DNA of 5,112 bases from an uncultured Oscillospiraceae bacterium (GCA_900552925.1 USBH01000129.1:1-5112); one strand, 5' to 3'. Shown: positions 1 through 5,112, numbered from the stretch's first letter. The notes: a model not told the origin generated them from the letters alone. Numbers and translations: made by a program.

Positions 1-798
1 GGTCTTCAGGTCGGCGACCACGTCACGATCGATCCCAACATTTACTGCGGCGTCTGCGACGCCTGCCGGAACGGCAAAAAGCAGATGTGCAGCCATATGG
101 AGGCGGTCGGCGTCACGATGAACGGCGGATTCGCGGAGTACAGTATCGTGCCCGCCGCGCAGGCGCTGCGCCTGCATCCGGATGTGCCGCTCGAATACGG
201 CGCGATGAGCGAGCCGCTTGCCTGCTGCATCCACGGCATCGACCGCGCCGGGATCAAGGTCGGCGACACGGTCTGCGTGGTCGGCGGCGGTGCGATCGGC
301 CTGCTGCTCGTCCAGCTCGCCAAGCTGTCCGGCGCGGCCAAAGTCGTGCTCAGCGAGCCGAACGCCATACGCCGGGAAAAGGCGCGCCAGCTCGGCGCCG
401 ATCTCTGCATCGACCCGCTTTCCGAAAACAGCTTTGCCGAATACCTCAAGTTTGTCGGCGGAGAAGGGGCCGACGTTGTGATCGAATGCGCCGGGAACCA
501 CGCCGCGGTCGAAAGTGCATTCCGCTTTGTAAAGCGCGGCGCCACCATTCTGCTGTTCAGCGTGCCGTCGGTCGACGCGACCTACGCGCTGCCGCTGTTC
601 GACGTTTACCAGAAGGAGCTGACGATCCGCGGCACGTTCGTCAATCCGGATACGCACCAGCGCGCCGTCGAACTGATCAACAGCGGACGCATTCAGATTG
701 CGCCGATCCTCACGCACACGTTTTCGCTCGACGAACTGCCGGAGGCCATCGCGATGCAGACAAGCCCGGAATCCATCAAGGTGCTTGTCAAGGCATAA
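1..798 (+). CDS. Zinc-dependent medium-chain alcohol/polyol dehydrogenase, 5'-truncated
   Basis: Open from base 1 in frame 1 to TAA at 796-798, giving the last 265 residues. Family members are about 340-350 residues, so the first 80 or so, with the first catalytic-zinc ligands, lie outside the window. Visible: the structural-zinc lobe C16-x2-C19-x2-C22-x7-C30; the SEPLACC segment, whose Glu71 matches the zinc-ligand region of sorbitol-dehydrogenase-like enzymes; and the Rossmann motif GGGAIG at 95-100. An acidic Glu119 lies near the end of the second Rossmann strand, which suggests NAD(H) rather than NADP(H), although it is offset by one residue from the usual Asp. The family oxidises secondary alcohols or polyols (sorbitol, threonine, butanediol, sugar-phosphate alcohols) in the cytosol. 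The substrate cannot be read from this part. The neighbouring niacin-salvage gene has its own promoter and says nothing about substrate. Family call is firm, specific activity unknown. Confidence 0.93.
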   Translation, partial: GLQVGDHVTIDPNIYCGVCDACRNGKKQMCSHMEAVGVTMNGGFAEYSIVPAAQALRLHPDVPLEYGAMSEPLACCIHGIDRAGIKVGDTVCVVGGGAIGLLLVQLAKLSGAAKVVLSEPNAIRREKARQLGADLCIDPLSENSFAEYLKFVGGEGADVVIECAGNHAAVESAFRFVKRGATILLFSVPSVDATYALPLFDVYQKELTIRGTFVNPDTHQRAVELINSGRIQIAPILTHTFSLDELPEAIAMQTSPESIKVLVKA

Positions 799-842
799 GC
801 CGCGCGGAACCGGCGGAAATCCAATGGAAGCAGGAAAAGGAA

Positions 843-888
843 GATCAGGTTCTTTTTTACCAAAACTTAACCGGATCGTGCTTTTTTT
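843..888 (+). terminator. Candidate rho-independent terminator after the dehydrogenase
   Basis: GATCAGGTT (843-851) can pair with AACCGGATC (869-877) with a single A-G mismatch. TTTT/AAAA pairing inside the 17-nt loop may extend the stem. A run of seven T follows at 882-888 after 4 nt. The stem is weaker and the T-run more distant than in a textbook terminator. It is nonetheless the only hairpin-plus-T-tract between the dehydrogenase stop and the pncB promoter. Confidence 0.4.
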
Positions 889-904
889 CCTGTGGATATG
901 CAGA

Positions 905-937
905 TTTTTACGCTTTCCATTGTACTTTGCGTAAAAA
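905..937. promoter_or_regulatory. Perfect 9-bp inverted repeat around the pncB -35 region (possible operator)
   Basis: TTTTTACGC (905-913) and GCGTAAAAA (929-937) are exact reverse complements separated by 15 nt, and the -35 hexamer (920-925) sits between them. Position and symmetry fit a repressor or activator site controlling niacin salvage. Firmicutes are known to regulate niacin genes by NiaR, and other bacteria by NrtR, but I cannot match this repeat to either known site. An AT-rich stem with no following T-tract argues against a terminator. Confidence 0.4.
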
Positions 938-948
938 CGCAGTATAAT
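920..948 (+). promoter_or_regulatory. Sigma-A-type promoter for pncB
   Basis: A perfect -10 TATAAT lies at 943-948, with TTGTAC at 920-925 exactly 17 bp upstream. The -35 keeps the TTG core only (3 of 6). Transcription would start near 955, leaving a leader of about 40 nt before the pncB ATG at 995. A purine-rich GCGAGGG Shine-Dalgarno lies at 981-987. Confidence 0.65.
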
Positions 949-994
949 AAATCTAAATCAGTTCAACAGCAAATGCAGCAGCGAGGGATGCGAA

Positions 995-2455
995 ATGAGT
1001 GTAAGTTTCTGCAATGACCGTGTAAATCTGACCATGCTGACGGATTTCTATGAGATCACGATGGCGAACGGTTATTTTGTAAGCGGATTCAAGGATACAA
1101 TCGGATATTTCGACATGTTCTTCCGCAAGGTTCCCGACGGCGGCGGCTTCGCTATCATGGCGGGCGTCGAGCAGCTCGTCGATTACCTGAAGAACCTTTC
1201 CTTCTCCGACGAGGACATTCAGTACCTGCGCTCCAAGAACATCTTTCGCGAAGAGTTCCTCGAATACCTGCGCAATTTCAAGTTTGTCTGCGACGTCTGG
1301 GCGGTGCCGGAAGGCACGCCGATCTTCCCGGGCGAGCCGATCGTCACGGTGCGCGGGCCGGTGATTCAGGCGCAGTTCATCGAAACGATGATCCTTCTGT
1401 GCATCAACCACCAGAGCCTGATCGCGACGAAAACGAACCGCATCGTGCGCGCGGCAAACGGCCGCGCCGTGATGGAATTCGGCTCCCGCCGCGCACAGGG
1501 CTTTGACGGCGCGGTGTACGGCGCGCGCGCCGCGTACATCGGCGGCTGCATCGGCACGGCCTGCACGATCAGCGACCGGCGCTTCGGCGTCCCGGCGCTC
1601 GGCACCATGGCGCACAGCTGGGTGCAGCTCTTCGACAGCGAGTATGAGGCGTTCAAGGCCTATGCGACCGAATATCCGCAGAACTGCACGCTCCTTGTCG
1701 ACACGTACAACGTGCTCAAGTCCGGCGTTCCGAACGCGATCCGCGTTTTCAACGAAGTGCTTGTGCCCCAGGGCTACCGCCCGGCGGGCATCCGCATCGA
1801 CAGCGGCGACATCACCTACCTTTCCCGCAAGGCGCGGAAGATGCTGGATGACGCGGGCTTTGAGGACTGCAAGATCTGCGCTTCGAATTCCCTCGATGAA
1901 TACATCATCCGCGACATGCTCATGCAGGGCGCCAAGGTGGATTCCTTCGGCGTCGGCGAACGGCTGATCACCTCCTCGAGCGAGCCGGTTTTCGGCGGCG
2001 TGTACAAGCTCGCCGCGGTTGAGAAGGAGGACGGCACGCTGGTTCCGAAGATCAAAATCAGCGAGAACGTCGCCAAGATCACGACGCCGTGCTTCAAAGA
2101 GGTCTGGCGCTTCTTCGACCGCGAGACCGACAAGGCCATCGCCGACGTGATCACGCTGCACGAGGAGGAGATCGACGACGAGAAGCCGTACACGATCTTC
2201 GACCCGAACCACACCTGGAAGCGCAAGACGGTCGAGAATTTCCGCGCGGTGCGCCTGCGCACACAGCTCTTTAAAAACGGCGAGTGCCTCTACCAGCCGC
2301 GCGCGCTGAGCGCGGTGCGCGCCCACTGTCTGGCGCAGGTCAACACGCTGTGGGATGAGGTCACGCGCTTCGAGAATCCGCACAGCTACTATGTCGATCT
2401 TTCGCAGAAGCTCTGGGATGAGAAAAACAGACTGCTTTCCCAGAACGAATTTTAA
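995..2455 (+). CDS. pncB: Nicotinate phosphoribosyltransferase
   Basis: A complete 486-residue cytosolic enzyme, normal length for the family. It makes nicotinate mononucleotide from nicotinate and PRPP, coupled to ATP hydrolysis: the first step of Preiss-Handler NAD salvage. Seen in order: the N-terminal LTDFYEITMANGYF block (14-28), the FGSRRAQG substrate-site segment (162-169), and GTMAHSW (203-209). His207 of that segment is the likely equivalent of the histidine phosphorylated in the family. RIDSGD (267-272) and the FGVGERLITS phosphate-binding loop (318-327) follow, then a KIS...KITTPCFKEVWR segment (353-372). The ATG is preceded by GCGAGGG with 7 nt spacing. It has its own promoter, and its stop lies 11 nt before the RNase P RNA, so the two may share a transcript. 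The inverted repeat around its promoter suggests control by niacin or NAD status (inference). No frameshift or missing key block is seen. Confidence 0.97.
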   Translation: MSVSFCNDRVNLTMLTDFYEITMANGYFVSGFKDTIGYFDMFFRKVPDGGGFAIMAGVEQLVDYLKNLSFSDEDIQYLRSKNIFREEFLEYLRNFKFVCDVWAVPEGTPIFPGEPIVTVRGPVIQAQFIETMILLCINHQSLIATKTNRIVRAANGRAVMEFGSRRAQGFDGAVYGARAAYIGGCIGTACTISDRRFGVPALGTMAHSWVQLFDSEYEAFKAYATEYPQNCTLLVDTYNVLKSGVPNAIRVFNEVLVPQGYRPAGIRIDSGDITYLSRKARKMLDDAGFEDCKICASNSLDEYIIRDMLMQGAKVDSFGVGERLITSSSEPVFGGVYKLAAVEKEDGTLVPKIKISENVAKITTPCFKEVWRFFDRETDKAIADVITLHEEEIDDEKPYTIFDPNHTWKRKTVENFRAVRLRTQLFKNGECLYQPRALSAVRAHCLAQVNTLWDEVTRFENPHSYYVDLSQKLWDEKNRLLSQNEF

Positions 2456-2466
2456 TTGGATATTTT

Positions 2467-2810
2467 GCGAGTAAGCCGGACAGCCGCGGGTGCATGCCGA
2501 AAGGCCGCATCTGAGGAAAGTCCGAGCTCCACAGGGCGAGAATAGCGGCTAACGGCCGCCGGGGGCGACCCCAGGGAAAGTGCAACAGAGAGATACCGCC
2601 TGCTTTTGCGGGTAAGGGTGGAAAGGTGCGGTAAGAGCGCACCGGCGCGCGGGAGACCGCGCGGCCATGTAAACCCTATTCGGAGCAACACCGTGGCGAA
2701 ACATATGCGTCGGCCCGGCGCGTTTCATGGAGGTGGCTTGAGCTGTATGGCAACATGCAGCCGAGAAAGATGGTTGTCCAAGACAGAACTCGGCTTACAG
2801 GCTTAGTCGC
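2467..2810 (+). ncRNA. rnpB: RNase P RNA, bacterial (probably type A)
   Basis: This is the catalytic RNA that removes 5' leaders from pre-tRNAs together with the RnpA protein. Ends are set by the P1 helix: GCGAGTAAGCC (2467-2477) pairs with GGCTTAGTCGC (2800-2810) with one mismatch. Hallmarks seen: GAGGAAAGTCCGAGCTCC (2513-2530, P4 5' side), GTGCAACAGAGAGA (2580-2593), GGTAAGGGTGGAAAGGTGCGGTAAGAGCGCACCG spread over 2611-2644, and AGACAGAACTCGGCTTA (2781-2797, the 3' conserved core). A 7-bp GC stem closed by a GAGA loop (2646-2663) fits P12, and GCC-GAAA-GGC near 2497-2506 fits P3. GGAGGTGGC (2729-2737) lies in the region expected for the L15 site that reads tRNA CCA ends. About 344 nt is normal. 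The call as type A rests on its close resemblance to the Escherichia coli core. No protein in this interval is credible. Confidence 0.98.
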
Positions 2811-2819
2811 AAAAGATAT

Positions 2820-2847
2820 GCAGCGTCCTTTTGGGCGCTGCTTTTTT
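2820..2847 (+). terminator. Rho-independent terminator of rnpB
   Basis: GCAGCGTCC (2820-2828) pairs with GGGCGCTGC (2833-2841): nine pairs including one G-T wobble, a TTTT loop, and six T at 2842-2847 directly after the stem. It lies 10 nt beyond the P1 helix of RNase P RNA, the expected place. Confidence 0.93.
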
Positions 2848-2903
2848 ATGCGCTCCCTTCCCGGTACTTGAGCGCCTAATATCAAAACAAAGCCGCCGTG
2901 CAG

Positions 2904-2932
2904 TTGACAAGCACCGCCGCAGATGTTATAAT
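2904..2932 (+). promoter_or_regulatory. Exact-consensus sigma-A promoter with extended -10
   Basis: TTGACA (2904-2909), a 17-bp spacer, and TATAAT (2927-2932) preceded by TGT (2924-2926), which forms an extended -10. All twelve hexamer positions match consensus. Transcription should start near 2939, giving a leader of about 138 nt before the small ORF at 3077. Promoters this strong usually need a repressor, and a dyad overlies the start point. Confidence 0.85.
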
Positions 2933-2935
2933 TTT

Positions 2936-2959
2936 GATAGTTAGATAAAGCTAACTATC
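2936..2959. promoter_or_regulatory. 9-bp dyad over the transcription start (candidate repressor operator)
   Basis: GATAGTTAG (2936-2944) and CTAACTATC (2951-2959) are exact reverse complements with a 6-nt centre. The dyad begins 4 nt after the -10 box and covers the predicted start at about 2939, so a bound dimer would block initiation. GTTAG/CTAAC half-sites occur in operators of several Firmicutes and actinobacterial repressors (MarR-like and DtxR/IdeR-like), but the spacing here does not identify one. In RNA the same sequence would form a 5'-end hairpin followed by TTTT, an alternative role as a transcript-stabilising stem or weak attenuator. Confidence 0.55.
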
Positions 2960-3076
2960 TTTTAAAATCTTCACCTGCTAAAAACACTTGCGTATTGAAA
3001 TCCAAACCGTGCGGCACGCCGTTGAAACACACAGATTTGGGCGTTCTGCCGGGGATTTCGAAAGGAGGCGTGTGAA

Positions 3077-3208
3077 ATGCCCGCAAATTTTCTGCAAGGT
3101 CTGGCCGCGTTTGTCCTCGCCGTCGGCGTTGCGGCCATCTGCATCGCCGTCAAATCGTTTTGCCGGCGGGTGGTTCGCCGCATGCAAAGCAAAAAGGCGA
3201 CAGGCTGA
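3077..3208 (+). CDS. Small single-span membrane protein, 43 residues, unknown function
   Basis: ATG at 3077 follows a perfect AAAGGAGG (3061-3068) with 8 nt spacing; TGA is at 3206-3208. The peptide has a short polar start, a hydrophobic span at residues 5-25 (FLQGLAAFVLAVGVAAICIAV), and a strongly basic tail at 26-40 (K26, R30, R31, R34, R35, K39, K40). By the positive-inside rule the tail faces the cytoplasm. Cysteines are at 22 and 29. The exact-consensus promoter and dyad upstream imply a regulated, highly expressed unit. I do not recognise the family. Small membrane proteins with this shape accompany FeoB iron transporters, but no feo gene is here and the cysteine-rich tail of those proteins is missing. 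It converges on the DUF4363 gene, 37 nt apart. Translation is well supported; function is not. Confidence 0.7.
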   Translation: MPANFLQGLAAFVLAVGVAAICIAVKSFCRRVVRRMQSKKATG

Positions 3209-3224
3209 GGCGCGGGGCCGGTAA

Positions 3225-3237
3225 GGCCGCGGCGGCC
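3225..3237. repeat. GC palindrome between convergent genes
   Basis: GGCCGC-G-GCGGCC is a perfect 13-base palindrome in the 37-nt gap between the small ORF and the DUF4363 gene. As RNA it could form a 5-bp stem with a 3-nt loop on either strand. Neither strand has a T-tract after it, so it is at best a weak bidirectional terminator. Confidence 0.3.
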
Positions 3238-3245
3238 ATATTCTC

Positions 3246-3626
3246 TCATAAAATATTCTCCAGCGTGACGCGCTCGGTTTTCAGGATGTGTTCCGTCACG
3301 CTGCGGACAAGCCTGCATTCCGACTGCGCGAGCGTGATCTCGCCCTGCTCGATATAGTAGGGAAGAACGGCGAAAACGCTTTCGAGCGGGTCGAGATGCT
3401 CGTGCTGCAGAAAAAGGCAGAGCTGCCCGTGAATGGTTTCCCACTCCGCCTGAAATTCCTCGCTGATTTTCAGGGCCTGCTCCGTATCGCCTTCAGCCAG
3501 CAGTTCGTCGATCTCTTCCATGACGGCCGCGATCCGCCCGGTCTGCTTCTCCGTCACAGAACGGCCGAACAGACAGATGCCGAGCACGATCGCCGCGAGA
3601 AATACTGCTGTGATGATCCGCTTCAT
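3246..3626 (-). CDS. DUF4363 family protein
   Basis: 126 residues, typical for the family, whose function is not established. Residues 4-20 form one hydrophobic segment that reads as a signal anchor. The rest is an acidic, helical extracytoplasmic domain. It contains EEIDELLAEGDTEQALKISEE (37-57), EWETIHGQLCLFLQHEHLDPLES (61-83) and the family-typical ending KTERVTLENIL (116-126). The ATG (3626-3624) has AGAGGAG at 3640-3634 with 7 nt spacing, inside the upstream gene. It overlaps the DUF421 stop in an ATGA tetranucleotide, so the two are probably translationally coupled and work together. DUF421/DUF4363 pairs are common in spore-forming Clostridia. A longer reading upstream would run through the DUF421 gene in another frame and is not supported. 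Confidence 0.88.
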   Translation of the reverse strand: MKRIITAVFLAAIVLGICLFGRSVTEKQTGRIAAVMEEIDELLAEGDTEQALKISEEFQAEWETIHGQLCLFLQHEHLDPLESVFAVLPYYIEQGEITLAQSECRLVRSVTEHILKTERVTLENIL

Positions 3627-4318
3627 GATGACACTCCTCTTTTCGCCGCATTCTGCTTCTTTACAAGCGTGTAATTTCCCGTATTGTTGACCGTCAGAAT
3701 AAACACCTCCTTGAGCGGGGTGTTTTCTTTTTTGAGTATTTTCCGGACCCACGCGTCGTCCTTTCCAAAAAGCTGCAGAGAGCCTTCGGAAAGCCTGCCG
3801 TCACTCACGACGACAACCTCGAGCTCGTCCGGCTCCGGCCGGACGCCGGCGTCCACCGGGCGCAGGTAGTCGACCTCCGGCTTTTTTACGACGCTCAGCA
3901 TGCCGTTCGTCTCCACAATCGCATAGGCGATGTCGTTCAGCGCAAAGACATCCTTCTGCCGAAGCTGCTCAAAGAGGTCCTCCACGCTCATGCGCAGCTC
4001 GCGCATATTCTCCTGCAGGAGCCGGCCGTTCTGTATGATGACGACCGGCTTGCCGCAGATGGCGCGGCGGACTTTTCCGCTTTTGAGCATGATAAAGGAA
4101 AGCATGACCTCCAGTGCAATCAGCACGAAAATCGGGATGATCCCGCTGAAAAGCGGCTGCCCGCTGTCCTGCATTGGGATGACGGCGAGGTCGGAAATCA
4201 GCATCGTCACGACAAGCTCGCTCGTTTGCAGCTGGCTGATCTGCCGCTTTCCCATAATCCGGACAGCCAGAATAATCGCGAGGTAAAGGATGATCGTGCG
4301 CACAAGGGAGATAAACAT
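3623..4318 (-). CDS. DUF421 (YetF-type) membrane protein
   Basis: 231 residues, normal length. The N-terminus is membrane-embedded: helices near 2-20, 33-49 and 57-79, with the diagnostic MGKRQISQLQTSELVVTMLISDLAVIPMQD block at 22-51. A soluble cytoplasmic domain follows, with GKPVVIIQNGRL (89-100), M...LRMSVEDLFEQLRQKDVFALNDIAYAIVETNG (105-139) and a tail to 231. Start chosen at ATG 4318 because GGGAAAGGA (4336-4328) lies 9 nt away. An ATG at 4327 abuts that site, and longer readings run into the divergent gene and adapter. The biochemical role is unknown. DUF421 proteins recur in sporulation loci, including mobile spoVA clusters that affect spore heat resistance and germination. Divergent placement from a GerA receptor and a sigma-G-like promoter fit a spore-membrane role (inference). 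Confidence 0.93.
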   Translation of the reverse strand: MFISLVRTIILYLAIILAVRIMGKRQISQLQTSELVVTMLISDLAVIPMQDSGQPLFSGIIPIFVLIALEVMLSFIMLKSGKVRRAICGKPVVIIQNGRLLQENMRELRMSVEDLFEQLRQKDVFALNDIAYAIVETNGMLSVVKKPEVDYLRPVDAGVRPEPDELEVVVVSDGRLSEGSLQLFGKDDAWVRKILKKENTPLKEVFILTVNNTGNYTLVKKQNAAKRGVSS

Positions 4319-4350
4319 GTTCCGCATTCCTTTCCCGATGGATTCAGGCG

Positions 4351-4379
4351 TATTATGCGCGAAGCCATGTATAAAATAC
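4351..4379 (-). promoter_or_regulatory. Sigma-G-like promoter for the DUF421-DUF4363 operon
   Basis: On the minus strand, CATAATA (4357-4351) fully matches the sigma-G -10 pattern CATWMTA as I remember it. GTATT (4379-4375) lies 17 bp upstream and matches four of five positions of the GHATR -35 pattern. The start would be near 4344, leaving a leader of about 25 nt that holds the Shine-Dalgarno at 4336-4328. No convincing sigma-A hexamer pair is seen in the same stretch. Short motifs in a small gap can arise by chance. Confidence 0.42.
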
Positions 4380-4398
4380 GGCTTTGCGGCAAATTCTA
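4369..4398 (+). promoter_or_regulatory. Sigma-G-like promoter for the gerA-type gene
   Basis: GTATA (4369-4373) matches the sigma-G -35 pattern GHATR. After an 18-bp spacer, AATTCTA (4392-4398) matches six of seven positions of CATWMTA. The start would be near 4405, with a leader of about 46 nt before ATG 4451. This places in-frame ATGs at 4355 and 4367 outside the transcript and supports the 4451 start. It interleaves with the divergent promoter on the other strand. Germinant receptor operons are known forespore sigma-G targets. Confidence 0.42.
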
Positions 4399-4450
4399 CG
4401 GTCAGGACCGCCTCTGCGCGCGCTGCAGGGCAGAAAGGAATGTGGATTCC

Positions 4451-5065
4451 ATGGTAAATATATCCGACAGGCTTTCGGAGAACACGGCTTATCTGCGCGG
4501 CCTTTTCAAAAACGCAATGGATTTCATCCTGCGGGAATTCCAGATCGACGGCATTTCCGCCGTGCTCATTGCAATGGAGGGATTGATCAACAAGCAGCAG
4601 GTAACGCTCGGCGTTTTGAACCCGATCATGCGCACGGCTATTTTGCAGCCCGGCGGCAAAGAAAAGATGGCGTACATCCAGCATAACGTCCTCGGCGCCG
4701 TGGATCAGCTGGAGCTGTACACCATGGACGACATCATCCTCCGCCTGATGAACGGCTTTTCCGTCCTGCTCGTCGACGAATGCGACTATGCGCTGGCTTT
4801 CGGCACGCAGGGCTTTGAAAAGCGCAGCGTCGACGAGCCGGACACCGAGATCATGCAGCGCGGCTCGCGCGAGGGATTCGTCGAAACCTACATCATCAAT
4901 ATCTCCATGATCCGCCGGCGTATGAAAACACCGGCGCTTAAATTTGAACCGGTTATAATCGGGGAAGAGAGCCGCACCCCGGCGGCCATCTGCTATCTGG
5001 ACACCGTTGTCGATCCCGATATTCTGGCCGAGGTCAAAAAGCGCCTCGCCGCCTGCAACCTGAAG
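4451..5065 (+). CDS. Spore germination protein, GerA family, A subunit (N-terminal part only)
   Basis: 205 residues are visible, against about 480-530 for the family. The sequence stops at the contig end and not at a natural stop. GerA-family A subunits form germinant receptors in the inner spore membrane with B and C subunits; the related SpoVAF is also possible. Visible is the cytoplasmic N-terminal domain, from MVNISDRLSENTAYLRGLF to the diagnostic EPDTEIMQRGSREGFVETYIINISMIRRRMKTPALK (129-164). Most relatives have RGP where this has RGS (137-139). Then come IGEESRTPAAICYLD (170-184) and the start of the next domain to K205. The transmembrane region is missing. ATG 4451 is preceded by AAAGGAA (4434-4440) with 10 nt spacing. 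GTG 4442 is too close to that site. ATGs at 4355 and 4367 would add a cysteine-bearing extension unlike the family and lie upstream of the likely transcript start. Confidence 0.94.
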
Positions 5066-5112
5066 CTGTCTCTTATACACATCTCCGAGCCCACGAGACT
5101 GCAGCTAATCTC
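5066..5112 (+). other. Illumina Nextera (Tn5) adapter read-through, not genomic
   Basis: Bases 5066-5084 (CTGTCTCTTATACACATCT) are the 19-bp Tn5 mosaic end. Bases 5085-5099 (CCGAGCCCACGAGAC) are the rest of the Nextera read-2 adapter. Bases 5100-5107 (TGCAGCTA) occupy the i7 index slot, and 5108-5112 (ATCTC) begin the flow-cell arm. All four parts are contiguous and in library order. Translated, this gives the well-known artefact tail LSLIHISEPTRL on the plus strand and MYKRQ on the minus strand. C5066 could be shared with genomic sequence by chance. The window should be trimmed to 1-5065. Confidence 0.98.

Noticed and set aside
87..947. 286-residue plus-strand frame overlapping the dehydrogenase
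   Set aside because: Arg/Ala-rich frame-shifted reading of the dehydrogenase. The zinc and Rossmann motifs are in frame 1.
953..2383. Long 476-residue reading frame antisense to pncB
   Set aside because: It mirrors the pncB codons in a GC-rich gene, has a low-complexity Arg/Ala/Asp/His-rich composition, and has no recognisable domain. The plus-strand enzyme is unambiguous.
2361..2885. Several short reading frames on both strands over 2361-2885
   Set aside because: They overlie the RNase P RNA and its terminator, whose conserved elements explain the sequence.
2960..3076. Possible riboswitch in the leader of the small ORF
   Set aside because: Only a short CGTGC-G-GCACG dyad near 3007-3017 is visible. 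No known riboswitch core could be recognised.
2988..3224. 78-residue TTG-start frame overlapping the small membrane ORF
   Set aside because: It has no good ribosome binding site and an Arg/Ser/Ala-rich shadow composition. The competing frame from 3077 has a perfect Shine-Dalgarno and a clear membrane span.
2971..3444. 157-residue minus-strand frame
   Set aside because: It runs antisense to the small ORF and its promoter leader and overlaps the DUF4363 gene in another frame. No domain is seen.
5066..5084. Tn5/IS50 mosaic end as evidence of a mobile element
   Set aside because: It is followed directly by the library adapter, index and flow-cell sequence, so it comes from tagmentation and not a resident transposon.

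Overview
The window reads as a contig-end fragment from a GC-rich, endospore-forming member of the Clostridia (Firmicutes), most plausibly a gut Oscillospirales/Christensenellales-type anaerobe. The evidence is a GerA-family spore germinant receptor, a DUF421/DUF4363 gene pair, strong AGGAGG-type ribosome binding sites, sigma-A promoters of Gram-positive type and heavy G/C at codon third positions. The exact lineage cannot be fixed from this sequence alone.

Layout from left to right. (1) Bases 1-798 hold the 3' three quarters of a zinc-dependent medium-chain alcohol/polyol dehydrogenase, followed by an imperfect terminator-like hairpin. (2) Bases 920-2455 hold a TATAAT promoter and a complete nicotinate phosphoribosyltransferase (pncB), the entry enzyme of NAD salvage from niacin. 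A perfect 9-bp inverted repeat brackets the promoter's -35 region. (3) Bases 2467-2810 hold RNase P RNA (rnpB), starting only 11 nt after the pncB stop and closed by a textbook rho-independent terminator. (4) Bases 2904-3208 hold an exact-consensus sigma-A promoter (TTGACA, 17 bp, TGTTATAAT), a 9-bp dyad over its start point, a leader of about 138 nt, and a 43-residue single-span membrane peptide with a perfect Shine-Dalgarno. (5) On the minus strand, 4318 down to 3246, a DUF421 membrane protein and a DUF4363 protein overlap by 4 nt (ATGA). (6) Divergently, from 4451, the N-terminal 205 residues of a GerA-type germination receptor run to the contig end. The space between (5) and (6) contains two back-to-back sigma-G-like promoters, which would place all three genes in the forespore programme.

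The last 47 bases (5066-5112) are not biological. They are the Tn5 mosaic end, the Nextera read-2 adapter, an 8-nt index and the start of the i7 flow-cell arm. The real sequence ends at 5065, and any protein ending in LSLIHISEPTRL or, on the other strand, starting MYKRQ is an artefact.

No CRISPR array, insertion sequence, tRNA or phage gene is visible. The least explained part is the tightly controlled-looking promoter/dyad/small membrane peptide unit at 2904-3208.
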